Positions 22,392 through 31,237 of a stretch of 41,986 nucleotides of DNA are shown here, one piece after another (position 1 is the stretch's first letter; each line of letters begins with the position of its first letter). Both the position numbers and the translations under genes were made by a program. The DNA is from Comamonadaceae bacterium 2PF (GTDB taxonomy: Bacteria; Pseudomonadota; Gammaproteobacteria; Burkholderiales; Burkholderiaceae_C). Location of the stretch: the NCBI GenBank assembly GCA_005502875.1, contig SCMV01000034.1, positions 1 to 41,986 on the forward strand, in the 5' to 3' direction. Under the pieces are notes generated by a model. That model was not told the origin of the DNA and searched no databases. It saw only the letters and a program-made list of their open reading frames with translations.

Positions 22392-24716
22392 TCAGCGAGC
22401 CTGTGCCGGCGTGCCATGGCCCACGGCCACGGCGGTCATGTTGACGATGCGGCGCACGGTCGCCGAAGGCGTCAGGATGTGCACCGGTGCGGCCGCGCCC
22501 ATCAGGATCGGGCCCACCGTCACGCCGTTGCCACCGGTCATCTTCAGCACGTTGAAGAGGATGTTGGCCGCGTCCAGGTTCGGGCAGATCAGGATGTTGG
22601 CCGTGCCGTCCAGCGTGCTGTCGGGCAGCAGCTTGTGGCGCACCGATTCGCTCAGCGCCGCGTCGCCCTGCATCTCGCCATCGGCGGGGATGTGGGGCAT
22701 GCGCTGCACGAAGATGTCGCGCGCCTGGCGCATCTTCTTGGCCGAGGGGCGGTTGCTCGAGCCGAACATCGAGTGCGACAGGAAGGCCACGCGCGGCGGC
22801 AGGCCGAAGCGCTGCACCTCTTCGACGGCCATCATGGCGATGTCGGCGAGTTGCTCGGCCGTCGGGTCTTCGTTGACGAAGGTGTCGGCGATGAACAGGT
22901 TGTGCTGCTCCAGGATCAGCGCGTTGAGCGCCGCCAGGCCGTGCGCACCTTCGCGCGCGCCGATGACGTCGCGGATGTGCTCGAGGTGGAAGTCGTAGCG
23001 GCCGATGACGCCGCAGATCATGCCGTCGGCGTCGCCCATCTTGACCAGCAGGGTGGCGATCAGCGAGTTCGAGCGGCGCACCACCACCTTGGCCAGGTCG
23101 GGCGAGATGCCGTCTCGGGCGCGCAGCTTGTGATAGGCCTCGTAGTACTGCTTGAAGCGGTCGTCCTTGCCGGGGTTGACGATCTCGCAGTTCACGCCCG
23201 GCTGCAGGCGCAGGCCGGCGCGCTCGATGCGCATGGTGATCACGTCGGGACGCCCGACCAGCAGCGGGAAGGCCAGCTCTTCGTCAACAGCGACCTGGGC
23301 GGCGCGCAGCACGCGGTCGTCTTCGCCTTCGGCGTAGGCGATGCGCTTGCGCTGCGCCGCGGCCTTGGCGCCGATGAACAGCGGGCGCATGAACAGGCCG
23401 GTGTTCGAGACGAACTGCGACAGCGAGTCGCGGTAGGCCTTGAGGTCGGTGATCGGGCGGGTGGCCACGCCGGAGGCGGCGGCGGCCTCGGCCACGGCCG
23501 GCGCGATGCGCAGGATCAGGCGCGAATCAAACGGCGTCGGGATCAGGTAGTCGGGGCCAAAGCGCAGCTCGCGACCCGGGTAGGCGGCGGCCACTTCGTC
23601 CGAAATTTCGGCCTTGGCCAAATCGGCGATCTGGCGCACACAGGCCAGCTTCATCTCGGCCGTGATCTTGGTGGCGCCGCAGTCCAGCGCGCCACGGAAG
23701 ATGTAGGGGAAGCACAGGACGTTGTTGACCTGGTTCGGGTAGTCCGAGCGGCCGGTCGCGATGATGCAGTCCGGGCGCGCGGCCTTGGCGATCTCGGGTC
23801 GGATCTCGGGTTCGGGGTTGGCCAGCGCCAGGATGATGGGCTGCTTGGCCATGGTCTTGACCATCTCGGCCGTGACCACGCCGGCTGTGGAGCAGCCCAT
23901 GAACACGTCCGCGCCTTCCATCACGTCGGCCAGCGTGCGCGCCGAGGTGACCTGACAGAAACGTTGCTTGGACTCGTCGAGCTTGCCCGCCAGCGCGTCG
24001 GCGCGCTCGCTCTGGATCACGCCCTTGGAGTCGCACACGAAGATGTTTTCGCGCTTGAGCCCCAGGCCCACCATCACTTCCAGGCAGGCGATCGCCGCCG
24101 CGCCCGCGCCCGACACCGCCATCTTGACCTGGGCGATGTCCTTGCCCACCAGCTCCAGGCCGTTGAGCAGCGCCGCGCTGGAGATGATGGCCGTGCCGTG
24201 CTGGTCGTCATGGAACACCGGGATGTTCATGCGCTTGGACAGCTCGCGCTCGATGTAGAAGCACTCGGGCGCCTTGATGTCCTCGAGGTTGATGCCGCCC
24301 AGGGTCGGCTCCAGCGAAGCGATGATGTCGATCAGCTTGTCCGGGTCGCGCTCGGCCAGCTCGATGTCGAAGACGTCGATGCCGGCGAACTTCTTGAACA
24401 GGCAACCCTTGCCCTCCATCACCGGCTTGGAAGCCAGCGGGCCGATGTCGCCCAGGCCCAGCACGGCGGTGCCGTTGGTGACCACGGCCACCAGGTTGCC
24501 GCGCGAGGTGTACTCGGCCGCCAGGGTCGGGTCCTGCTCGATGGCCAGGCAGGGGTAGGCCACGCCGGGCGAGTAGGCCAGCGACAAATCGCGCTGGTTG
24601 GACAGTGGCTTTGTGGGGTTCACGGCCACCTTGCCACGGCTGGGCAGGCGGTGGTATTCCAGGGCCGCGTCGCGCAACGAGCGCTCGGCGTCAGACAGGT
24701 TTTTGTCGGAATTCAT
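22392..24716 (-). CDS. maeB: NADP-dependent malic enzyme with phosphotransacetylase-like domain
   Basis: A 774-residue protein that converts malate to pyruvate and CO2 with NADP. Residues about 1-430 are the malic enzyme part ([47 protein letters not shown]); the C-terminal about 330 residues resemble phosphotransacetylase/phosphotransbutyrylase ([28 protein letters not shown]). This fusion is the normal MaeB layout; the PTA-like part is regulatory and usually not active as an enzyme. ATG 24716 ([22 protein letters not shown]) fits the family start better than 24788. The SD is weak. It lies 199 bp from the divergent GGDEF-EAL gene; no clear operator seen there. Confidence 0.95.
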   Translation of the reverse strand: MNSDKNLSDAERSLRDAALEYHRLPSRGKVAVNPTKPLSNQRDLSLAYSPGVAYPCLAIEQDPTLAAEYTSRGNLVAVVTNGTAVLGLGDIGPLASKPVMEGKGCLFKKFAGIDVFDIELAERDPDKLIDIIASLEPTLGGINLEDIKAPECFYIERELSKRMNIPVFHDDQHGTAIISSAALLNGLELVGKDIAQVKMAVSGAGAAAIACLEVMVGLGLKRENIFVCDSKGVIQSERADALAGKLDESKQRFCQVTSARTLADVMEGADVFMGCSTAGVVTAEMVKTMAKQPIILALANPEPEIRPEIAKAARPDCIIATGRSDYPNQVNNVLCFPYIFRGALDCGATKITAEMKLACVRQIADLAKAEISDEVAAAYPGRELRFGPDYLIPTPFDSRLILRIAPAVAEAAAASGVATRPITDLKAYRDSLSQFVSNTGLFMRPLFIGAKAAAQRKRIAYAEGEDDRVLRAAQVAVDEELAFPLLVGRPDVITMRIERAGLRLQPGVNCEIVNPGKDDRFKQYYEAYHKLRARDGISPDLAKVVVRRSNSLIATLLVKMGDADGMICGVIGRYDFHLEHIRDVIGAREGAHGLAALNALILEQHNLFIADTFVNEDPTAEQLADIAMMAVEEVQRFGLPPRVAFLSHSMFGSSNRPSAKKMRQARDIFVQRMPHIPADGEMQGDAALSESVRHKLLPDSTLDGTANILICPNLDAANILFNVLKMTGGNGVTVGPILMGAAAPVHILTPSATVRRIVNMTAVAVGHGTPAQAR

Positions 24717-24915
24717 GACAGCATCGCAATGCGGGGAGCCGCAGATGGTACGCCATCCGCCGAGCCGGGCCTGGGCGTCATCTGGCACCGCGGCGTATCC
24801 ACATTCAGCGTGTCATGTGACCGAAACCCCAGCCTGTGTGGGCCTTGGCCCTGGGCTGCGGTCAAGTTTCGCGTCCCTCAGCCGATTCCATGAGCAGCCA
24901 CAGCTTTACCCAGCC

Positions 24916-27297
24916 ATGACAGGGATGTCCACCACCCAGCAATCCTGGTCGACCCAATGGAAGACGCGCATCGAGCACTGGATGCTCGACGCCATGCCCG
25001 GCGAGGCCGTTGACGGACCTCTGGCCAGGTACTTCCGCGCGCGCCAGGTGCTGGCGCTGCTCAGCATCATGCCCTTCGTGTCGGTGGGCAACGCCATCAA
25101 CACCCTGGTCATCTGCGGCGTCTTTTGGGACTCGCTGCCGCATGTCTGGCTGGTGGTGTGGGGGCTGACCGTGTCCCTGACGTTGCCGATCGCCATCTTC
25201 TGGTGGCGTCAGCTCATCACCTCCGGGCACCGGCCGGTTGCCATGCCGGGCGCCACCCGCACCCTGGTGGCCCACGTCATCGCCTACGGGGCCTTGTGGT
25301 CGGTGATGCCGGTCATCGTCTTCCCTCAGGCCAGTCACGCCGAGGCCCTGTTGATCGCCACCGTGGTGGTCGGCATGATCTGCAGCGGCGCTTTCATGCT
25401 CAGCCCCACCTTGCTGGCGGCCTGGGCCTACGTGGCCACGCTGGGCGTGGGCAGCATCATCGGCCTGCTGAGCTCGACCTACGCCACCAGCGCCTCGCTG
25501 ATGGTGCTGCTGGTGGTCTACACCCTGGTGATGGCGGGGGTGATCTTCGCCAACGCGCGCACCTTCATGAGCCGACTGCGCGCCGATGCAGAAACCGATC
25601 GGCAAAAGCAGTTGATCGACCTGTTGCTGCGGGACTTCGAGGAGCACGCCTCCGACTGGTTGTGGGAGATTTCCGCCACCGGCCACCTGCGCCACGTTTC
25701 GGCCCGGCTGGCCGAGTCCTTCGGCATGCCTGCGCGGCAGTTGCAGCAGCAGCCATTCCTGGAGCTGCTGGCCTCGCTGCTGCCCCAACACGATGCGGCG
25801 GCGCGCGAGTCGCTGGCCAGCCTGACCACCTCCATCCGCATGGGGCAGCCCTTCCGGGACCTGGAGCTGCCCGTCTCGGTGGGCCCGCATTTGCACTGGT
25901 GGGCGCTGTCGGCCAAGCCGCTGTTCGACGACCGGGGGCGTGCCGCGGGCTGGCGCGGCGTGGGCTCGGACATCACCCAGACCCGCCTGGCCCGCGAAGA
26001 GCTCGCCCGCCTGGCCAACCAGGACTCGCTCACCGGCCTGGCCAACCGCCACCGCTTCAGCACCGAGCTGGGGCGCCTGGGCGCGGGGCAGGAGGGGGCG
26101 CAGAGGCCGTGTGCCTTGCTGTTCATCGACCTGGACAACTTCAAGAACATCAACGACACCTTTGGCCACGGCGTGGGCGACCAGCTGTTGCGCAAGGTCG
26201 GCTCGCGCCTGAAGACCTGCGTGGTCGATGGCGACCTGCTGGCCCGCCTGGGTGGTGACGAATTTGCCCTGCTCACCTGGCGCTACGCCGAGGAGGCCGA
26301 GGCCGCCGCGCTGGCCGAGCGCCTGCTGGTGCTGCTGGCCGAGCCTTACCAGTGCGACAACGTGATGCTGGAGTCGCGCACCAGCATCGGCGTGGCCCTG
26401 GCCCCCCGGGATGGGGCCGATCCGCAATCGCTGTTGCAGTGCGCAGACCTGGCGCTGTATGCGGCCAAGGCCGCTGGCCGCAACACCTATCGCTTCTTCG
26501 ACCTGCCCATGGCCGAAACCGCCCGCTCGCGGGTGCGCCTGCAGCAGGAACTTGGCCTGGCCTTGGCCGCCGAGCAGTTCACCTTGCACTTTCAGCCCCA
26601 GGTGCACCTGCAGACCGGTGCCGTCATCGGCTTCGAGGCCCTGGTGCGCTGGCAGCACTCCGAACGCGGCCTCATCAGCCCGGGCGAATTCATCCCGGTG
26701 GCCGAAGAAACCGGTCAGATCGTCAACCTGGGCACCTGGGTGCTGCGCGAGGCCTGTCGCATCGCCACCCAGTGGCCAGGCGATTTGCGCGTGGCGGTCA
26801 ACCTCTCGGCGGTGCAGTTCCGCAGCTCCTCGCTGATCGACCTGGTCGACGAGGTGCTGCTGCAAACCCACCTGGCGCCCGAGCGCCTGGAGCTGGAGAT
26901 CACCGAATCGGCCCTGATCGAGGACCACGATGGGGCCCAGGCCACCCTGTCGGCGCTGCGCAGCCGGGGCGTGCGGGTGGCGATGGACGACTTCGGCACC
27001 GGCTACTCCTCGCTGGCCTACCTGCGGCGCTTCCCGCTGGACAAGCTCAAGATCGACGGCATGTTCGTGCGCTCGCTCGACAGCGACGAGGACGCCCAGG
27101 CCGTGGTGACCGCCATCATCAGCCTGGCCCGGGCCTTGCATCTGGACACCACCGCCGAAGGCATCGAAACCGAGGAGCAACTGGTGATGTTGCGTGCCCT
27201 GGGCTGCGACGACATCCAGGGTTACTTCATCGCCCGCCCCATGCCGGCCGCTTCGGTGGCCGACTACCTGTCCCGCACACAGGGGGGGCCGGAGTAG
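24916..27297 (+). CDS. Membrane GGDEF-EAL cyclic di-GMP protein with PAS-like domain
   Basis: About 793 residues. The N-terminal 200 hold about six membrane helices (MASE-like sensor), followed by a PAS-like region (about 225-350, SDWLWEISATGHLRHVSARLAES), a GGDEF domain with an intact ARLGGDEFALL (near 450) and an EAL domain with GFEALVRW, DDFGTGYSSLAYL and the loop-6 region (SLARALHLDTTAEGIETEEQ). Both domains keep their catalytic signatures, so it could make or break c-di-GMP. The inhibitory I-site RxxD before GGDEF reads VDGD, so product inhibition is probably lost. The start at 24916 is chosen over 24925; the frame extends upstream without a supported start. It lies 127 bp before epsE. 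Confidence 0.9.
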   Translation: MTGMSTTQQSWSTQWKTRIEHWMLDAMPGEAVDGPLARYFRARQVLALLSIMPFVSVGNAINTLVICGVFWDSLPHVWLVVWGLTVSLTLPIAIFWWRQLITSGHRPVAMPGATRTLVAHVIAYGALWSVMPVIVFPQASHAEALLIATVVVGMICSGAFMLSPTLLAAWAYVATLGVGSIIGLLSSTYATSASLMVLLVVYTLVMAGVIFANARTFMSRLRADAETDRQKQLIDLLLRDFEEHASDWLWEISATGHLRHVSARLAESFGMPARQLQQQPFLELLASLLPQHDAAARESLASLTTSIRMGQPFRDLELPVSVGPHLHWWALSAKPLFDDRGRAAGWRGVGSDITQTRLAREELARLANQDSLTGLANRHRFSTELGRLGAGQEGAQRPCALLFIDLDNFKNINDTFGHGVGDQLLRKVGSRLKTCVVDGDLLARLGGDEFALLTWRYAEEAEAAALAERLLVLLAEPYQCDNVMLESRTSIGVALAPRDGADPQSLLQCADLALYAAKAAGRNTYRFFDLPMAETARSRVRLQQELGLALAAEQFTLHFQPQVHLQTGAVIGFEALVRWQHSERGLISPGEFIPVAEETGQIVNLGTWVLREACRIATQWPGDLRVAVNLSAVQFRSSSLIDLVDEVLLQTHLAPERLELEITESALIEDHDGAQATLSALRSRGVRVAMDDFGTGYSSLAYLRRFPLDKLKIDGMFVRSLDSDEDAQAVVTAIISLARALHLDTTAEGIETEEQLVMLRALGCDDIQGYFIARPMPAASVADYLSRTQGGPE

Positions 27298-27424
27298 GGA
27301 ACCCGGACGGCCGTTGGCGATCCATCACCTGGCTCGGGTGTCGCGGCGCGGTGATACATTGGCGCCGCCGGTGGCCTTCGGGCGAGTCCGGCCTTCAGGA
27401 TTTTTCAAGACAAGGATCGTGCAC

Positions 27425-28276
27425 ATGATTTGGATGCGTGACATGCTCAAGGGAGCGATGGTCGCCTTGATGGCCCTTTCTGGCGCCGCAGCACTGGCTC
27501 AGGCGCAGGCTCCGGCCCCGGCATCGGTGGCTGCCCAGGCCAACAAGGACTACGCCCTGGGCCCCGGCGACGTCATCCGCGTGAACGTGTACCAGAACCA
27601 GGACCTGACGCTGGAGACCCGCATCAACGACGACGGCACCATCAGCTACCCGCTGCTGGGCTCGGTCAAGCTCAGCGGCCAGACGGTCATCGATGCCGAA
27701 AAGACCATTGCCGCCGGCCTCAAGAGCGGCAATTTCGTCAAGCAACCCCAGGTCTCCATCTTGCTGGTCACGGCTGCAGCCAACCAGGTCTCTGTGCTGG
27801 GCATGGTCAACAAGCCTGGTCGCTACCCGGTGATCGCCTCGAACAACAAGCTCAGCGAAATCATGGGCATGGCCGGCGGCATCATCCCGGGCTCGGGCTC
27901 CGACATCGTGGTGGTGTCCGGCACGCGCGACGGCAAGCCTTTCCGCAAGGAAATCGACTTCACCAAGGTGTTCGCTTCGGTGGGCTCGGAGCCGGATTTC
28001 GAGCTGCGCAATGGTGACACCGTGTGGGTGGACCGCGCGCCGCAGGTCTACATGTACGGCGAGGTGCAGCGCCCGGGTGCTCAGGTGCTGATGCGCGGCA
28101 CCACCGTGCTGCAGGCGCTGGCCAACGCGGGTGGCTTGACGCTGCGCGGCACGCAACGTGGCATCAAGGTGCATCGCCGTGACGAGGCAACCGGCCAGGT
28201 CACGGTGATCGAGCCGGGGCTGAACGATGCGCTCAAGCCCAACGACATCATCTACGTCAAGGAAAGCCTGTTCTGA
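27425..28276 (+). CDS. epsE: Polysaccharide export protein EpsE-like (Wza family, periplasmic/outer membrane)
   Basis: A 283-residue protein. The N-terminal signal peptide ends in ALAQAQA with no lipobox cysteine. Poly_export domain at about 45-125 (DYALGPGDVIRVNVYQNQDLT), then two SLBB-type beta-grasp repeats (NQVSVLGMVNKPGRYPV and QVYMYGEVQRPGAQVLMRG). Proteins of this family form or gate the outer-membrane channel for exopolysaccharide. Usually they sit with a chain-length regulator and glycosyltransferases; none are present here. The GGDEF-EAL gene upstream hints at c-di-GMP control of EPS, but no common promoter is shown. ATG 27425 has AAGGATC upstream. It is followed by an intrinsic terminator at 28307. 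Confidence 0.9.
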   Translation: MIWMRDMLKGAMVALMALSGAAALAQAQAPAPASVAAQANKDYALGPGDVIRVNVYQNQDLTLETRINDDGTISYPLLGSVKLSGQTVIDAEKTIAAGLKSGNFVKQPQVSILLVTAAANQVSVLGMVNKPGRYPVIASNNKLSEIMGMAGGIIPGSGSDIVVVSGTRDGKPFRKEIDFTKVFASVGSEPDFELRNGDTVWVDRAPQVYMYGEVQRPGAQVLMRGTTVLQALANAGGLTLRGTQRGIKVHRRDEATGQVTVIEPGLNDALKPNDIIYVKESLF

Positions 28277-28306
28277 CCTGAACGCGGTTTTGCTGGATGT
28301 TGGACG

Positions 28307-28332
28307 GGGCCCTTCGGGGCCCTTCTTCTTTT
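28307..28332 (+). terminator. Rho-independent terminator of epsE
   Basis: GGGCCC - TTCG - GGGCCC followed by TTCTTCTTTT. It lies 30 bp after the epsE stop and separates epsE from the structured element at 28393. Confidence 0.85.
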
Positions 28333-28392
28333 GCGGCTGGGTGGTTTGGGTTGGATTGGGTGAGGTGTGCGACGTTGTGAGCAACGTTCAGC

Positions 28393-28525
28393 GGGCGAGG
28401 GGTGCCTGCTCCGGCCCTGCGCGGGGCACCACCGAGCCCTGCCGTCATCACCCCTTGAACGCGAGCCAAGCAGGTGCAGAGCCATGACACCGCACATGTC
28501 GGGCCTGCGCAGGCACCCCTCGCCC
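28393..28525 (+). ncRNA. Unidentified structured element, copy 1 (inverted pair)
   Basis: A 133-base unit closed by a perfect 17-bp stem: GGGCGAGGGGTGCCTGC (28393-28409) pairs with 28509-28525. Inside lie three blocks identical to copy 2: block A 28411-28437 (starts CCGGCCCTGCGC), block B CCCCTTGAAC (28451-28460) and block C 28479-28505 (starts GAGCCATGACACC, ends GTCGGGCC). GGCCC of A can pair with GGGCC of C, extending the stem. The stem sequence differs from copy 2 yet is fully paired. Strand is assigned so that the shared terminator at 28558 lies downstream. No ribosome site or conserved ORF supports a protein. The type 'ncRNA' is inference; a DNA hairpin element is the alternative. Confidence 0.55.
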
Positions 28526-28557
28526 CCTGCCCGCGACAGAACGTGGCAGGCGGAGAA

Positions 28558-28592
28558 GGAAAAAGGGCGACGCTTTGCGTCGCCCTTTTTCC
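28558..28592. terminator. Perfect bidirectional terminator hairpin between the two structured elements
   Basis: GGAAAAAGGGCGACGC - TTT - GCGTCGCCCTTTTTCC, a 16-bp perfect stem with A-run before and T-run after, so it works on both strands. It sits at the centre of the inverted pair and would end transcripts from both the epsE and rsmB sides. Confidence 0.9.
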
Positions 28593-28626
28593 GCCAACCC
28601 AGCGCCGTGCGCGGTGGTTCGGGTCT

Positions 28627-28766
28627 GGTGGGTGGGGTGGGTGTGAGCCGGCCCGACATGTGCGGTGTCATGGCTCGGCAACCACCAGGCCGGTGTTCAA
28701 GGGGGGAACGAGCAACCAGCTCGGTGGTGCCCCGCGCAGGGCCGGAACACACCCACCCCACCCACC
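28627..28766 (-). ncRNA. Unidentified structured element, copy 2 (inverted pair)
   Basis: A 140-base unit in inverted orientation to copy 1. Its outer stem is 19 bp perfect: GGTGGGTGGGGTGGGTGTG (28627-28645) pairs with 28748-28766. Read on the minus strand it holds block A (28719-28745), block B (28695-28704) and block C (28650-28676), each identical to copy 1, with diverged spacers of nearly equal length (14 and 18 bases here; 13 and 18 in copy 1). Aligned from the loop side, about 11 of 17 stem positions differ from copy 1 while all remain paired. The terminator at 28558-28592 lies downstream on the minus strand. It begins 36 bases after the rsmB stop. Confidence 0.55.
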
Positions 28767-28802
28767 GGGCCATGCACCAACCGCCGCACGCAACCCAAAA
28801 AA

Positions 28803-30068
28803 TCAATCCTTCTTCTGCCACACCGCCGCAAAGAACCCATCGGTCGAATGCAGGTGCGGCCACAGGCGCAGGTGCCCCGCAGGCGTGACCAGGTTGGCCG
28901 CGTTCTCGACGCCCGCCGTTGTCAGCGCCTCGGCGGCGTTGAGCAGCTCGAAGTCGGGGTGAGCCGCCGTGAACGCGTCGGCGATGCCTTCGTTTTCATC
29001 GGGGATCAGGCTGCAGGTGGCGTACACCAGCCGGCCGCCCGGCTTGAGCAGGCGGGCCGCGCTGTCCAGGATGGCCGCCTGCTTGACCTTGAGCTCTTCC
29101 AGCGCCTTCGGTGACTGGCGCCACTTCAGGTCGGGGTTGCGGCGCAGCGTGCCCAGGCCGGAGCAGGGCGCGTCCACCAGCACGCGGTCGATCTTGCCGC
29201 GCAGGCGCTTGATGCGGTCGTCGTTCTCGTGGGCGATCTGCGTGGCGTACACGTTCGACAGCCCGCTGCGAGCCAGGCGCGGCTTGAGGTTGTCCAGGCG
29301 GTGGGCCGACACATCGAAGGCGTACAGGCGCCCGGTGTTGCGCATCAGCGCGCCCAGGGCCAGGGTCTTGCCGCCGGCACCGGCGCAGAAGTCCACCACC
29401 ATCTCGCCGCGCTTGGGCGCGGTCAGCAGGGACAGCAGTTGGCTGCCCTCGTCCTGCACCTCGACGTGGCCATCGGTGTAGATAGGCATCTTCTGCAGCG
29501 CCGGCTTGCCCGGGATGCGGATGCCAATCGTCGAATAAGGCGTGGGCCCGGCTTCGATCTGGGCGGCGGCCAGCGTTTCGAGCACCGTCTCGCGCTTGGC
29601 CTTTTGCGTGTTCACGCGCAGATCCAGCGGCGCCGAGGCAGAGAAGGTCTCGACCAGGGCCCAGAAGCCGGCGTCGTCGAGCTGCTCGCGCAGGCGGTTG
29701 GCCAGCCAGTCCGGCAGGTTGTGGCGCAGCTTGTCTTGCAGCTGCGTGCGGTCGATGGTGGCGGTGCGGGCCAGCCAGGCGAGTTCGTCCGGCGTGGCGC
29801 CGTTTTTCAGCACATGGGGCAGGCCCTGCCAGGCCAGCAAGGCCAGGCGGCGCTCTTGCGGGCCGTGGCCCGATTGCGCCAGGTGGGCCCACAGCAGGCG
29901 CTGTCGCAGCACGGCGTAGGCCGTCTCGGCCAGGGCGTGGCGCTCGCGCTGGCCCAGGGCCTTTTGCTTGCGGAAGAAGTAGGAGACGATGCTGTCGGCC
30001 GGGGCGTCAAGCTTGAGCACCTCACGGATGAGCTGGGTCGTGAGGTCGAGGAGCGCTTTCGGATGCAT
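28803..30068 (-). CDS. RsmB-family rRNA (cytosine-5) methyltransferase
   Basis: A 421-residue RsmB/NOP family SAM-dependent enzyme. RsmB methylates C967 of 16S rRNA in E. coli; paralogues exist in betaproteobacteria, so the precise target is uncertain. The SAM-binding motif is VVDFCAGAGGKTLALGALM; the catalytic and release cysteines are in VLVDAPCSGLGTLRRNPDLKW and LVYATCSLIPDENEG. The N-terminal about 130 residues correspond to the NusB-like RNA-binding region. Its start lies inside the end of the upstream sterol desaturase gene (47-bp overlap), suggesting coupling. Its 3' side holds the structured element and bidirectional terminator. Confidence 0.92.
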   Translation of the reverse strand: MHPKALLDLTTQLIREVLKLDAPADSIVSYFFRKQKALGQRERHALAETAYAVLRQRLLWAHLAQSGHGPQERRLALLAWQGLPHVLKNGATPDELAWLARTATIDRTQLQDKLRHNLPDWLANRLREQLDDAGFWALVETFSASAPLDLRVNTQKAKRETVLETLAAAQIEAGPTPYSTIGIRIPGKPALQKMPIYTDGHVEVQDEGSQLLSLLTAPKRGEMVVDFCAGAGGKTLALGALMRNTGRLYAFDVSAHRLDNLKPRLARSGLSNVYATQIAHENDDRIKRLRGKIDRVLVDAPCSGLGTLRRNPDLKWRQSPKALEELKVKQAAILDSAARLLKPGGRLVYATCSLIPDENEGIADAFTAAHPDFELLNAAEALTTAGVENAANLVTPAGHLRLWPHLHSTDGFFAAVWQKKD

Positions 30069-31020
30069 GGGCGCGATTATCCGCTGCTTGTGTGCCCGGG
30101 CGCTGCCATTCTGGTGGCGCCCAGATGTGTTTGAGGCGCAAACCCAGCGGGCCGGGGCGCATCACGTCACGGATCATGTCTGCCCACTCGTGCAGCGTCA
30201 GCCACAACGGGTTGTGCGTGCGCACCTGGCGCACCAGGCCGTAGTCCACCGCTTCGGTCTCTTCCACGAAGGTGCCGAACAGCCGGTCGAAGACGATCAG
30301 CGTGCCGCCATAGTTCTTGTCGATGTAGCGCTCGTTGCGGCCATGGTGGGCGCGGTGGTGCGAGGGCGTGTTCAAGACCAGCTCGATCAGCGGGTGCAGC
30401 TTGCCCACCCACTGCGTGTGCACGAAGAACTGGTAGGCCAGGTTGAACGACAGCGCCAGCAGCACCGCCTTGGGCTCGAACCCGATCCACACCATGGGCA
30501 GGTAGAACAGCCAGTTGCCCGCGAAGCTGTAGAGCCAGCTCTGGCGCATGGCGGCCGTGAAGTTCATGTGCTCGGAGCCGTGGTGCACCACGTGCGCGCA
30601 CCAGAACCAGCGCACGCGGTGGCTGGCGCGGTGGAACCAGTAGTAGCAGAACTCCACGCCGAGGTAGAGCGCCGCGAAGCTCAGCGGCGTCAGCTCGATG
30701 CTGGCGAGCCGGTGATGCGCGTACAGCCAGTTCATCGCCGGCAGCACGAACACCAGCACCAGCACCACGTCCACCCAGGTGTAGACCCCGCCCAGCACCA
30801 TGCTGTCGAGGGAGTCGCGCCAGTCGTAGACGGCCTTGCCCTGGCGCTTTTCACCGCGCATGCGCAGCCACTCGGCCACCACCACCGCGAAGAACAAGGG
30901 CGACAGCAGCATCAAGAAGGCGTCGCGCCAGTCCACGTGCGGGTCCACCCCCCCGAAAGGCGTGAGCGAAGAGGTGACGTAGGCAGACAGCAGGTCGGGC
31001 AGGGTGCTCAGCAGGTTCAT
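30022..31020 (-). CDS. Sterol desaturase / fatty acid hydroxylase superfamily protein
   Basis: A 332-residue membrane protein with about four to five helices and the di-iron histidine boxes WFHRASHR (HxxxH), VVHHGSEHMNF (HHxxxH) and PSHHRAHHGRN (HHxxHH). Such enzymes hydroxylate or desaturate lipids at the membrane using oxygen. The tail after about 300 is Pro/Ala/His-rich and runs into the rsmB start. The gene is divergent from an AraC regulator, which probably controls it; inverted TTGACG repeats lie between. Related bacterial proteins often occur with DUF2804 proteins, and one is found just downstream of that AraC gene. Substrate unknown. Confidence 0.9.
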   Translation of the reverse strand: MNLLSTLPDLLSAYVTSSLTPFGGVDPHVDWRDAFLMLLSPLFFAVVVAEWLRMRGEKRQGKAVYDWRDSLDSMVLGGVYTWVDVVLVLVFVLPAMNWLYAHHRLASIELTPLSFAALYLGVEFCYYWFHRASHRVRWFWCAHVVHHGSEHMNFTAAMRQSWLYSFAGNWLFYLPMVWIGFEPKAVLLALSFNLAYQFFVHTQWVGKLHPLIELVLNTPSHHRAHHGRNERYIDKNYGGTLIVFDRLFGTFVEETEAVDYGLVRQVRTHNPLWLTLHEWADMIRDVMRPGPLGLRLKHIWAPPEWQRPGTQAADNRAHASESAPRPHDPAHP

Positions 31021-31065
31021 GTCGGGCGACGGGCAATCGGGGTAAACCGCTGCGGTGGGCAGCGT

Positions 31066-31141
31066 TTGACGTTCCCATGCTCGTCATTTCGGCCGATCCT
31101 GGCTTGACCTGCTCAGACATTTTCTTGACGTATGGCGTCAA
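31066..31141. promoter_or_regulatory. TTGAC repeats and dyad between desaturase and AraC genes
   Basis: TTGACG - TATGG - CGTCAA at 31125-31141 is a perfect inverted repeat. TTGAC also occurs at 31104-31108, 21 bp before it, and at 31066, followed by CGTCA at 31082. The 21-bp step (two helical turns) is common for AraC-family sites. Probable operator of the adjacent AraC regulator. Confidence 0.5.
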
Positions 31142-31237
31142 TGTGTGGTGCGCCGCCTCCCGTCTAGCCCGAATGGGCAGGGTGGGGGTGGGCGTGCATC
31201 ATTCACGATCCACTGTTGTGCCTCTGGTGCTGTTGCC

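Noticed and set aside
24717..24915. Divergent maeB / GGDEF-EAL intergenic region examined for operators
   Set aside because: No clear dyad, repeat or consensus promoter could be supported by eye.
28393..28766. Interpretation as a simple MITE or IS remnant with terminal inverted repeats
   Set aside because: The outer stems differ between the two copies while the inner blocks are identical, the reverse of what mobile-element ends show; no target-site duplication was seen. Not fully excluded.
28367..28962. Several overlapping open frames, on both strands, in the epsE-rsmB gap (sharing words such as MTPHMSG)
   Set aside because: They arise because the inverted repeats and high GC keep frames open on both strands. 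None has a ribosome site, and the stems vary in a way that destroys protein conservation.
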